NCBI GenBank assembly: GCA_024403455.1
Contig: JAKSRR010000013.1
Coordinates: 1 to 64,000, forward strand
Reading direction: 5' to 3'
DNA: 64,000 nucleotides
Source: Lachnospiraceae bacterium
GTDB taxonomy: Bacteria; Bacillota; Clostridia; Lachnospirales; Lachnospiraceae
Notes under the pieces: model-generated
Seen by the model: the letters and a program-made list of their open reading frames with translations, nothing else
Databases searched by the model: none
What the model was told of the DNA's origin: nothing
Program-made: the position numbers and the translations under genes
Shown: positions 32,620 to 40,668 of the stretch, piece by piece
Position numbering within the stretch: the first letter of the stretch is position 1
How the letters are laid out: every line of letters begins with the position of its first letter

Positions 32620-32827
32620 ATAACGTGCATTCAAATACTCCAAAAAACACCACACCTTTCATGATCCCGTAAAACCTTGGGCCGAAGGTGAATATGCGTG
32701 AGAAATAATGATCACGCCAAGCACACATAGCATCTGCTTCGGTCTTTGTAAGTGAAGTATTAACGGACTAGCATCGATCCCCTAAGCTAGAGAATCCGAA
32801 TATCATCTTCGTGGTATTCGAGGGACA
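32620..32827 (-). ncRNA. Structured trp leader or small RNA candidate
   Basis: About 200 bases between the dynamin gene and the trpE terminator are crowded with inverted repeats on the minus strand: CGAGGG-N7-CCCTCG at the right end, CTAGC/GCTAG inside GGA/TCC, GCGTGA/TCACGC, and CACCTT/AAGGTG. I do not find the T-box signature or a leader peptide with tandem Trp codons. A 14-codon frame (MKGVVFFGVFECTL) ends just before the terminator but has no Trp. It could be an attenuator of a type I do not know, or an independent small RNA using the terminator. Confidence 0.35.
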
Positions 32828-35335
32828 CTAGCCCTCGCCCCAGATCTTCTTATTTAATTCTTGGTCTTTCTTCTCGATCAAAGCAAGCACCTGTTTCGCT
32901 TTCTCCTGCTCCTTTGCCGCCTTATTCTCATCTTTGATGAGTAGCTCTAAGGAACCGGAAATTGTATCAATATTGTTCTTAAACTCCTGTACCATTTCAG
33001 CGGTACGCTGTCTTGCAACCTTGATAATTTCTTCTTTATATGCACAGAACTGATTTACCGTCTGGTTGCTGAAAGCTCTCTCAACATCCCTCTTATATGC
33101 CTTCTTATCCATGGTATTAAAGATTAGAATTGCTTTCTGAGGGTTAATGTAATCATCCATACGAAGAGCACCAATATCAGAAGGTGGAATCTGCGTATCA
33201 GAAATATTGGTAATACGACGAATCAAATTCTCATCAATACCCTTGTACTCTTTAATCTTCTGGGTGATGATTCCCTTTAATTCCTGCACCTGGCTGGTAA
33301 GAATATCACCACGAATCTTCTTATAGTACTCATCAATATCAAGCAGATATCTGTTAAGTTCTGCCAGGATAATACGGTTCTTCTGTTCAAACACTTCTGC
33401 ACGAAGTGCAATCCACTGCATCTTGTCTGCCTGATGTGCTACAAGACCCTGACGGTATTCAATCTCTGCAACAAGATCTTTAATCTCTGCAACCTGGGTC
33501 TCTAAACTATCATCCGTAATACGAGAAACAAATTCTTCCTGTGCCTTCTCAATGTCAGAAAGCATATCCGTCTTCATGGTGCGAATGTTCTCTTCAATCG
33601 TTTCCTTGCTGAGTCTTGCCTGGCTCTCAATGGTTTCGTAATCAGAACGAACAAAATCAACCAATGACTTAATGCCATCATATAAGCCCTTCGCCTTTAC
33701 TGCGAGAGAATACTTCTGGGCATACTTAACGATTTCTTTTTCAATTGCTGCCATTCCAGAGTTAATATAAAGTCTCTGAATAACACCATCTAGGGACGTA
33801 TCACAAGCTTCTGCTTCCTTCTCACATTCCTCAATCAGCTGCTTTGTTTCAAAGTCCGCATCTGCCAATCTGTCATATCGATAAAATGCACCATTATCGG
33901 ATGCAATCTCAGACTCTTTATCAGAGAAAGGATCCTTGGTAGGCTCATTGTTAATCTCACTCTTGTGATTTGCAAGCCAAGTTCTTTCATCCTCTAATTC
34001 AACATTTTCTTTTAATGCTTTTGCAATGTATGCCGCTTTTGAAGAAACGAAGAAGAGTCTCTCTTTTCCAAGATCAATCTCCATCTCCTTCTCGTCATAG
34101 ATCTTATCCTCTTCCTTTAAGGAGACCATAACCTTCTTGTCGCGAAGGCACTTCAAATCCTTGGTACTCTTCGTATCTGCCTGGTTAATAACGTGGAAGG
34201 ATCTTGCAAGATCGATGGATGCAGTCTCCCCGCTCTTTCCATCAGTAAAGCCTTTTACCAGTTTATAAAGCATGGAGTTACCAGTACCTTCCATCTTGGT
34301 AGGCTCATATACCACAATTAAAATGGAATTGGTCTGCTGCTTTAATGCTTCCTTCAGAATCAACACATGCTCATTAGAGTTGGAATCCGTACCAGGAGTA
34401 TCAAAGAATGCAAAGTTCACATTCTTGCACAGAGGAATGGGATAGATAACTTCAATAACGCCATCAATATATCCCTTACCATCATGATAATCATTCGGAA
34501 CTTCATTCAGTCTCTTTAAAAGTCTGCAAAGCTGTTCATGCTGCTTAAGCCCCATCTCTGCCAGTCTAGTTGCTTCATTCTGCAAGGACTGACGAAGGGT
34601 TTCATCCGTAGGCTGTGCGTTTCTAATCAAATCAAACTGATTTAATGTATCACTCCATACAATCTGAATAAGTTCTGGATGATTAGCCGGATCCGTTTTA
34701 ATAATAAAGTTAACCGCAGGTACTGCACCATTGCGGATTTTAAACATCTTTGCAGTCTCTGAGGAAATATTTTCCGGAAGAATACGCTTACCAATAATAG
34801 CATTGATGAAGGTAGACTTACCAGCAGAATAAGTTCCTACCAGGCAAAGATTCACCTCATCACCATCTAAAGAGGCAAGCTTCTGAACAAAAGAAGCCTT
34901 TCTGATACGATAGGTTTCTTTGGTATCATTCTCTTCTAATTCACTATCAAAATTATTTAATGTTTCTGTACAGAACTCCTTAATGCAACCATAAATCTCA
35001 GCCACATCCGGTAATTCAATAAACTTCGCAACAGAGAAAATCGTCTTTTCTTTGGATAAATTGTAATCGGAAATCTTCTTCTGAAGGTCTTCGTAATCTA
35101 TCTTGGTACCCTTAAAGGTAATCTGAATGGTATCCTTCGAAAACTGCTCGTAAATATCATCGAAGAACGTAGAACCCTGGTTCTGCAAAAGAAACTCGCC
35201 TGCGTCAGGACTATATTTTTTCAGATGTTCACAATCATCATAAGGAATTTCAACAAATTCGCCCTTAAACATGCCAAAGAAGCGAATCTCTTTCTTCACA
35301 GGATGATAGGAAATCATTACGTCTTTCATTTGCAA
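32828..35335 (-). CDS. Bacterial dynamin-like GTPase
   Basis: The protein has 835 aa. The GTPase domain begins after a 160-residue N-terminal extension. G1 is GTYSAGKST (residues 167-175), the G2 Thr is in ENISSETAKM, G3 is FFDTPGTDSNSNEH, and the G4-like sequence is INQADTKS. Long coiled-coil helices follow (about residues 560-835, rich in Glu/Lys/Gln), forming the stalk expected for membrane-remodelling dynamins. No classic transmembrane helix is seen, so any membrane contact would be peripheral. Bacterial dynamins are linked to membrane repair, phage tolerance and division. Here the gene is alone, between deoD and the trp leader, with a very good promoter at 35412-35440. Confidence 0.85.
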   Translation of the reverse strand: MQMKDVMISYHPVKKEIRFFGMFKGEFVEIPYDDCEHLKKYSPDAGEFLLQNQGSTFFDDIYEQFSKDTIQITFKGTKIDYEDLQKKISDYNLSKEKTIFSVAKFIELPDVAEIYGCIKEFCTETLNNFDSELEENDTKETYRIRKASFVQKLASLDGDEVNLCLVGTYSAGKSTFINAIIGKRILPENISSETAKMFKIRNGAVPAVNFIIKTDPANHPELIQIVWSDTLNQFDLIRNAQPTDETLRQSLQNEATRLAEMGLKQHEQLCRLLKRLNEVPNDYHDGKGYIDGVIEVIYPIPLCKNVNFAFFDTPGTDSNSNEHVLILKEALKQQTNSILIVVYEPTKMEGTGNSMLYKLVKGFTDGKSGETASIDLARSFHVINQADTKSTKDLKCLRDKKVMVSLKEEDKIYDEKEMEIDLGKERLFFVSSKAAYIAKALKENVELEDERTWLANHKSEINNEPTKDPFSDKESEIASDNGAFYRYDRLADADFETKQLIEECEKEAEACDTSLDGVIQRLYINSGMAAIEKEIVKYAQKYSLAVKAKGLYDGIKSLVDFVRSDYETIESQARLSKETIEENIRTMKTDMLSDIEKAQEEFVSRITDDSLETQVAEIKDLVAEIEYRQGLVAHQADKMQWIALRAEVFEQKNRIILAELNRYLLDIDEYYKKIRGDILTSQVQELKGIITQKIKEYKGIDENLIRRITNISDTQIPPSDIGALRMDDYINPQKAILIFNTMDKKAYKRDVERAFSNQTVNQFCAYKEEIIKVARQRTAEMVQEFKNNIDTISGSLELLIKDENKAAKEQEKAKQVLALIEKKDQELNKKIWGEG

Positions 35336-35391
35336 ACCCTCCAGCTACGCGCTGTTTTTTCTCTCCACAAAATGTCAAAATCAACTAAAAA

Positions 35392-35440
35392 AGCGACACT
35401 CTTAACTAATAATTATAGTAAAAATGTCGCTCTATTTCAA
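35392..35440 (-). promoter_or_regulatory. Promoter of the dynamin gene nested in the deoD terminator
   Basis: -35 TTGAAA (complement of 35435-35440), a 17-bp spacer and -10 TATAAT (complement of 35412-35417). The spacer holds one arm of an inverted repeat AGCGACA/TGTCGCT (35392-35398 and 35425-35431) that is followed by TTTTTT on the minus strand, i.e. a terminator for read-through from deoD. A transcript from the promoter itself starts after the first arm and escapes it. Confidence 0.7.
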
Positions 35441-35499
35441 CCTATATACAAGACATAGCACGTGATTTTTATGATTATTCTATGACGTTCGTGCACTGA

Positions 35500-36222
35500 T
35501 TAATCAAGTGCCTTTGCGGTTTTCAAGGCAATTTCCATCATTTCGGTAAAGGAAGTCTGTCTCTCCTCAGCAGAGAGTGCTTCACCCTTTAAAATGTGAT
35601 CTGAAACAGTGAAGATGGCAAGAGCACGTTTTCCAGCTCTAGCGGCATTCATGTAGAGTGCTGCAGCTTCCATCTCAATGCAGAGAACACCCATTTTCTG
35701 CCAGTAGTCGTTCGCATCTGCCTGGTCATCATAGAAGGTGTCGGAGGAGAGTACATTTCCTACATGGTAGGTTGCTCCCACTTCTTTTGCCTTTGCTATG
35801 GCAGTCTCTAACATCTTGTAATCTGCAATGCAGGAATAGGTTCCAGGAATCTGGAACTGTCTTACATAATTGGAATTAGTGGAGGCTCCCATAGCCATTA
35901 CAATGTCTCTTACATTGACATCAGGATGGATGGAACCAGTAGAACCAATACGCATGATATTTTCTACGCCAAAGAAATTATATAATTCATAGGAGTAAAT
36001 TCCAATGGATGGCATACCCATACCACTGGCCATCACGGTCACCTTTGTTCCGTCATACATGCCCGTGTATCCCTGTACACCTCGGACATTGTTGATTAAC
36101 TTTGCATCCGTCAAAAAATTTTCTGCAATAAACTTGCTACGGAGCGGATCTCCGGGCATAAGTACTGTCTTACCAAAATCTTCCGGTTTTGCATTAATAT
36201 GCGGTGTAGGATAATTTGCCAT
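35500..36222 (-). CDS. deoD: Purine nucleoside phosphorylase, DeoD type
   Basis: The protein has 240 aa of the hexameric bacterial type. It splits purine (deoxy)nucleosides with phosphate. MPGDPLRSKFIAENFL (phosphate site), VMASGMGMPSIGIYSYEL, RIGSTGSIHPDV, CIEMEAAALY (ribose contact) and FTVSDHI with the catalytic Asp are all intact. AAGGGAG precedes the ATG. It is monocistronic, between a terminator at 36246-36276 and the hairpin at 35392-35431. Confidence 0.95.
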   Translation of the reverse strand: MANYPTPHINAKPEDFGKTVLMPGDPLRSKFIAENFLTDAKLINNVRGVQGYTGMYDGTKVTVMASGMGMPSIGIYSYELYNFFGVENIMRIGSTGSIHPDVNVRDIVMAMGASTNSNYVRQFQIPGTYSCIADYKMLETAIAKAKEVGATYHVGNVLSSDTFYDDQADANDYWQKMGVLCIEMEAAALYMNAARAGKRALAIFTVSDHILKGEALSAEERQTSFTEMMEIALKTAKALD

Positions 36223-36245
36223 ATCTGTAACTCCCTTCTTTTTCT

Positions 36246-36276
36246 AAAACAAAAGCCCGTCCCAAAGAACGAGCTT
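36246..36276 (-). terminator. Terminator after the anti-sigma gene
   Basis: AAAGC(T/C)CGTT pairs with its complement across TCTTTGGGA (36252-36276) and is followed on the minus strand by TTGTTTTAG. Confidence 0.6.
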
Positions 36277-36294
36277 TGAACTGATGTAATTGTA

Positions 36295-37398
36295 TCACAT
36301 TTTACTAGAATCCTCACCTAAGGATTCGTCTGCCGTTCCCTCTCCCTTGGTAGACTTAGGCACCGCTGTCTCCTCGCCGTCCTCTTCTTCCGAAGGCTCC
36401 TCTTCTGGCACTTCCTGTTCCTCCTCCGGCGTTTCCTCCGCCTCTAGAGACGCATCATTCCCGTCCTTTTCATCGATAGCATTCTCGCTCACGGAATTCT
36501 CAGAAACGCTATTTTCCGATACACTGTTTTCTGATACCGTATTATCTGACACACTATTTTCTGAAACCGAATTCTCGGACACCGTATTCTCAGAAACACT
36601 ATTTTCTGAAACGGTGTCACCTGGCTCGTCATCTTCTTCACCAACCGTATTTTCTGATAATACAGTCAGCAGTTCATTTAATTCTGCAATTGTGAACCCT
36701 GCCAGTTCCATATCCGTATAATTGCCGCTTAGCTTTAGGATTCTCCGAATCAGCGAAGCCTTTCCTTGGGAGATTCCGAGATTCTCCGCCATCGCCGCCA
36801 GATCAGGATCCGTATCTAAGGCCTGGGTAATTACTGTAGCATTGACATTACATGCGGAAAGCATCGTATCGATTTCTTTTGTGATATCTGCTTCCATTGT
36901 CGTCCTGGTGCGTTCATCTTTTGCATTTACCGAAACTAAGATCGCATCCGTACGTTCATCCATTAAATAGCCTTGTCGCAGCATTTCGCCTACAATCGCA
37001 TTGACTGCAACCTTCGTGGTGGCACCAGTCAAATCCATAGCCTCTACAATGGGCACTGCATCCTGATTGACAGCCCTGGCACTCAACACGCGGTCTGCCG
37101 CATTGATGGTCAGCTCCACGCCAGGATTCACATCAATATCGACGGTCGCTACCACACGCCCTGCTCTGGCACCAGCAGTCTTATCTAGCATCACATTCAT
37201 ACACAAAAATAGCAGCGCTGCTGCCGCAAGAAGGTAGGGCACCCACACTCTGTGTTTTCGCTTATTATGCAGGTCCATAGGAACCACCATGTCCGATGGC
37301 TTTCCCGCCTTTTCCATAATGTTCTTTTTCACATTCGGGGTCACCTTTGTGAATGCATCCCGAATCGCCTGCTCTGTCTCTTTTTTCGTAAGTCCCAT
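36295..37398 (-). CDS. RsgI-like membrane anti-sigma factor with pentapeptide-repeat tail
   Basis: The protein has 367 aa. Residues 1-50 are the cytoplasmic sigma-binding region, and one transmembrane helix lies at about 50-70 (VPYLLAAAALLFLCMNVML). The extracellular RsgI-like domain runs from about 80-200, with ATVDIDVNPGVELTIN as its signature. Residues about 255-310 repeat the unit S-E-N-(S/T)-V about twelve times, and a Glu/Pro-rich end follows. RsgI proteins hold an ECF sigma factor until an outside signal, in cellulolytic clostridia a polysaccharide, is sensed. The stop of the sigma gene is just 2 bases upstream, so they are a cognate pair. Confidence 0.8.
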   Translation of the reverse strand: MGLTKKETEQAIRDAFTKVTPNVKKNIMEKAGKPSDMVVPMDLHNKRKHRVWVPYLLAAAALLFLCMNVMLDKTAGARAGRVVATVDIDVNPGVELTINAADRVLSARAVNQDAVPIVEAMDLTGATTKVAVNAIVGEMLRQGYLMDERTDAILVSVNAKDERTRTTMEADITKEIDTMLSACNVNATVITQALDTDPDLAAMAENLGISQGKASLIRRILKLSGNYTDMELAGFTIAELNELLTVLSENTVGEEDDEPGDTVSENSVSENTVSENSVSENSVSDNTVSENSVSENSVSENSVSENAIDEKDGNDASLEAEETPEEEQEVPEEEPSEEEDGEETAVPKSTKGEGTADESLGEDSSKM

Positions 37399-37400
37399 TG

Positions 37401-37973
37401 CTACTTCTCTTCTTCCATAAATTTCTGCATCTTCTTAATGGAACGATTGTACTTTGATAGTACGGTTGCCAACGGCAGATCCAGCTCTTTTGCAATCTCC
37501 CGGTGTTTCATATCTCCTAGGACATGCATCATCACAATTCGTCTATCTATTTCCGAAAGTTTATTTAATGCTGCATCCAGGATGGCTTTATCCCGGGGCG
37601 TCACTTCCTCCACTTCATCTGGTTCTTCCGCCAACTGTTCCCAGGCATAATCTGGCATCTCGCCATGGTGCTTCTGTTTCCTAATGTGCATAAGCGAAAG
37701 ATTTCTGGCTACTGTATATATCCAGGCCATCGGCTTTCCCATAGGGGTATACTGCGAGGCATTTCCATAAATCTTCAAATAGGTGTCCTGCAATAAATCT
37801 TCCCCATCCGCAGGATTTTTCACAAAAGAAAGAATATAACCATACACAGCAGTCCTGGTTAGTTCGTACAGTTCTCCCAATGCCTCTTTACGGCCACCGG
37901 CTATTTTCTTGAGACATCGTTCAATTTTTTCGTCTTTGCTTAGGGGGTGACTGCCCACAGTAAATAGAAACAT
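37401..37973 (-). CDS. ECF-type RNA polymerase sigma factor (SigI/RsgI-system-like)
   Basis: The protein has 190 aa. Region 2 holds DLLQDTYLKIYGNASQYTP followed by AWIYTVARNLSLMHIRK. Region 4 holds LSEIDRRIVMMHVLGDMKHREIAKELDLPLATVLSKYNRSI, the helix-turn-helix for the -35. It lacks region 3, as ECF factors do. Translation leads directly into the anti-sigma gene 2 bases on. The ribosome binding site is weak (GAGAG). It should drive its own operon together with unlinked targets. Confidence 0.88.
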   Translation of the reverse strand: MFLFTVGSHPLSKDEKIERCLKKIAGGRKEALGELYELTRTAVYGYILSFVKNPADGEDLLQDTYLKIYGNASQYTPMGKPMAWIYTVARNLSLMHIRKQKHHGEMPDYAWEQLAEEPDEVEEVTPRDKAILDAALNKLSEIDRRIVMMHVLGDMKHREIAKELDLPLATVLSKYNRSIKKMQKFMEEEK

Positions 37974-38064
37974 AACAACTCTCTTACTAAAATAATGAAA
38001 TGCCCCGCTATATTATTGCAGGGCATGAAAAGTTTTTTGATAAATTCTCACTACAGGCGCATCC

Positions 38065-38667
38065 TTAACGAATTGCCATCTTAATCATCTCGCAGGCTTT
38101 ATCAATACCCACTTTGGCTGTGTTAATACACAGGTCGTAATACTTTGCATCGCCCCAATCATGGTCTGCATTGTAATTATAATAGCTCGCTCTGGCTTTA
38201 TCCCCTTTAATACACATCTCCGCAGCCTGATCAGAAGTTACACCATCGCGTTCCATAATACGCTTTATTCTGAATTCTATGTCTGCCATAAAGAAAATAT
38301 TAAAGGTATCTTTACGATCCGAAAATACATAATCTGCGCAGCGACCAATAAAGATTCCTGGTCCTTTCTCTGCCAATTGCTTCATCGTATTAAACTGTGC
38401 CAGATATAATTCCAGATGAAGCGGTTTCTGAAAATGCATCCCAAATCCACCGCCCATAGCAAGTGCATAGAGAAAACTATTGGTTGGCTTTTCGTCATGT
38501 TTTTCTAGAATCTCTTTTGTATATCCGCTCTTTCTGGCAATCTCATTAAGTAGTTCTTGATCATAAAAGGGAATCCCCAAGTCTTCCGATAACTTACGAC
38601 CAATCTCCCGACCACCGCTTCCTAATTGTCTTCCAATCGTAATAATTCTTGTTTCCATAGTAACCAC
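38065..38667 (-). CDS. Cytidylate-kinase-like protein
   Basis: The protein has 200 aa of the 'cytidylate kinase-like' P-loop family. ITIGRQLGSGGREIGRKLSE (residues about 8-27) is the degenerate P-loop, with GSGGREIG in place of GxxGxGKS. FYDQELLNEIARKSG follows, and ERDGVTSDQAAEMC lies in the lid region. Such proteins are common in Clostridia and resemble Cmk, but their substrate is not established. CMP kinase proper is usually about 220 aa with a full NMP-binding domain. It is monocistronic. Confidence 0.75.
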   Translation of the reverse strand: MVTMETRIITIGRQLGSGGREIGRKLSEDLGIPFYDQELLNEIARKSGYTKEILEKHDEKPTNSFLYALAMGGGFGMHFQKPLHLELYLAQFNTMKQLAEKGPGIFIGRCADYVFSDRKDTFNIFFMADIEFRIKRIMERDGVTSDQAAEMCIKGDKARASYYNYNADHDWGDAKYYDLCINTAKVGIDKACEMIKMAIR

Positions 38668-38721
38668 CCTCTTTCTGTCTTAAAGCAGAAATACCTACCA
38701 CTTTATTTTACCACGGCAAAT

Positions 38722-38750
38722 AAAAAAAGGACACAGCCGAAACTGTGTCC
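38722..38750 (-). terminator. Terminator after the CheY-like gene
   Basis: GGACACAG-CCGAAA-CTGTGTCC (38729-38750) followed on the minus strand by TTTTTTT, 19 bases past the stop. Confidence 0.85.
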
Positions 38751-38768
38751 CTAAGTCTCACAAATAAA

Positions 38769-39128
38769 CTAGCCAACAACCTTCTTGACAGCCTCTAATA
38801 CACGGTCTGCCTGGAAAGGTTTAACAATAAAGTCTCTTGCACCGGACTGGATAGCTTCAATAACCATTGCCTGCTGACCCATAGCGGAGCACATGATAAC
38901 CTTTGCACCAGCATCGTTGCTCTTAATTTCCTTTAATGCCTGGATACCATCCTTTTCAGGCATGGTAATATCCATCAGCACAAGATCCGGCTTAATTTCT
39001 GCATACTTAGAAACTGCAACTGCACCGTTCTCTGCTTCACCAGCTACTTCATATCCATTCTTCGTGAGAATATCTTTAATCATCATTCTCATGAATGCTG
39101 CATCATCTACGATTAAAATCTTTGCCAT
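38769..39128 (-). CDS. CheY-like single-domain response regulator
   Basis: The protein has 119 aa, a receiver domain only. The acidic pocket is VDDA (D8, D9), the phospho-acceptor is D53 in LVLMDITMPEKDG, and the switch residues are SAMGQ (Ser/Thr position) and Lys in FIVKPF. No output domain is present. Its short, complete form and MMIKDIL...GEAENG sequence resemble CheY of Gram-positive bacteria. No chemotaxis gene is adjacent, so its partner kinase lies elsewhere. Confidence 0.88.
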   Translation of the reverse strand: MAKILIVDDAAFMRMMIKDILTKNGYEVAGEAENGAVAVSKYAEIKPDLVLMDITMPEKDGIQALKEIKSNDAGAKVIMCSAMGQQAMVIEAIQSGARDFIVKPFQADRVLEAVKKVVG

Positions 39129-39292
39129 TCTAAATCTCCTTAGAACAAAAATTGACGGAGCCCCCTAAAAACTCACAGTATCAATCATAATATATTTTGC
39201 CTTTTTTGTCTACATTTTGATAAAATATTCACAAAACTAACAAAATGTGCCATTTCTCTATTTAATAGAAAAATGAGTCAAAAGGAGCAATC

Positions 39293-40588
39293 ATGTCGAT
39301 ATTATTAAAGAACATTTCTGCCATCCTTCCCGATGGCGATTCCCTGTGTGTAAAGACCACGAACATCGGTGTGAAAGACGATACCATCGCATTCATCGGG
39401 GATATTCCAGCAGACTTCACAGCAGAGAAGGTGATTGATGGCAGTGACAAGCTGGTGACCCCTGGTCTTGTGAATGCGCACACCCACTCCTATATGTCAT
39501 TTATGCGAAACTGCGCTGACGATCTTTCCTTTATGGACTGGCTCTTTGGGCGCATCGATCCCATTGAGCAAAAGATGACCGATGAAGATGCCTACTGGGG
39601 TGCCAACCTCGCCATCTTAGAAATGATGAAATCCGGTACCACCTGTTTTAATGACATGCAGATGAACATCATGCAGACTACCAGAGCCGTAAAAGAGTCT
39701 GGCATGCGAGCTGTCATCAGCCGTGGTCTGGTAGGCAGTGGAGACGATGAAGCCGGGCGTACCAGAATTGCCCAGGCTTTTGAAGAGAAAGAAGCATTTA
39801 AAGACTGCAGTCGTCTTTCCTTCCTGCTTGGTCCTCACGCACCCTATACCTGTGACGAAGCCTTTCTTAAGATTGTTGCTGCCACCGCTAAGGAGCATGA
39901 TATGGGCATTCACATGCACTTATCCGAAAGCGTAACGGAAATCGAAAACTGTCAGAAAGACTACGGCTGCAGTCCCATTGCCTTAGCAGAGCGTGCCGGC
40001 CTTTTTGAGCGTCCTTTCATTGCAGCCCACTGCGTACAGGTTTCAGACGAAGACATTGCCATTCTGGCAAAACATAATGTTTCCGTAGTAACCAATCCTG
40101 CAAGCAATATGAAACTTGGTAATGGATTTGCCCCAGTAAAGAAATTCCTTGATGCCGGCATTAATGTCGCTCTTGGTACCGATGGCGCTGCTTCCAACAA
40201 CAGTTTAAATATGGTTCATGAAATGAGTCTCTTATCCCTTATCCACAAGGGAACCGGCAAGACACCGCAGTGCGTTTCTGCCATCGATACCTTAAAGGCG
40301 GCTACCATCGGCGGTGCTAGGGGTATTGGCCTCGGCGATATTACTGGCTCCATCGAGGTCGGCAAGAAGGCCGATTTAACCATATTCAACATGCACACCC
40401 CTTCCATGTGGCCGCTAAGTAACCCTATCGCTGCACTCTCCTACTCTGCAAACGGCAGTGAAGTAGAAACCGTCATTATCGATGGCGTGATTACCATGGA
40501 GAACAGAGAAGTGAAAACCATGGACGAAGAACGTATTCTCTTTGAGACTAAGAAGATTATGGATCGTATCGAAGCATCCCTGAAATAA
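39293..40588 (+). CDS. mtaD: 5-methylthioadenosine/S-adenosylhomocysteine deaminase (amidohydrolase)
   Basis: The protein has 431 aa. Metal ligands are VNAHTH (H63, H65), a His in IHMHLSES near residue 208, AAHC near 237, and Asp in GTDGAASNNSLNM. The SRxLVGS-like and SMKLA-like (SNMKLGNG) segments match the MtaD/DadD group that deaminates 5-deoxyadenosine derivatives (MTA, SAH, 5'-deoxyadenosine) to inosyl forms. AAAGGAG precedes the ATG. Two genes away lies an archaeal-type SAH hydrolase, suggesting the two share a methyl-cycle recycling route. Confidence 0.87.
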   Translation: MSILLKNISAILPDGDSLCVKTTNIGVKDDTIAFIGDIPADFTAEKVIDGSDKLVTPGLVNAHTHSYMSFMRNCADDLSFMDWLFGRIDPIEQKMTDEDAYWGANLAILEMMKSGTTCFNDMQMNIMQTTRAVKESGMRAVISRGLVGSGDDEAGRTRIAQAFEEKEAFKDCSRLSFLLGPHAPYTCDEAFLKIVAATAKEHDMGIHMHLSESVTEIENCQKDYGCSPIALAERAGLFERPFIAAHCVQVSDEDIAILAKHNVSVVTNPASNMKLGNGFAPVKKFLDAGINVALGTDGAASNNSLNMVHEMSLLSLIHKGTGKTPQCVSAIDTLKAATIGGARGIGLGDITGSIEVGKKADLTIFNMHTPSMWPLSNPIAALSYSANGSEVETVIIDGVITMENREVKTMDEERILFETKKIMDRIEASLK

Positions 40589-40639
40589 TAAACAAAGAGT
40601 CAAAAACATTAGAACTGTGCGCCGCCAGGCACATGATAC

Positions 40640-40668
40640 AAAAAGAGGAGGCTAAGCCTCCTCTTCTT
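40640..40668. terminator. Bidirectional terminator overlapping the end of the GGDEF gene
   Basis: AAGAGGAGGC-TA-GCCTCCTCTT (40643-40665) has AAAA and TT tracts on its flanks. It covers the last five codons and stop (40652) of the minus-strand GGDEF gene and lies about 55 bases past the converging mtaD stop. Confidence 0.75.

Noticed and set aside
32533-32827. T-box riboswitch for tryptophan
   Set aside because: The conserved antiterminator sequence (AGGGTGGNACCGCG) is absent.
36290-36721. Plus-strand 143-codon frame opposite the anti-sigma gene
   Set aside because: It is a shadow of the repetitive Ser/Glu coding on the other strand; low complexity, no ribosome site.
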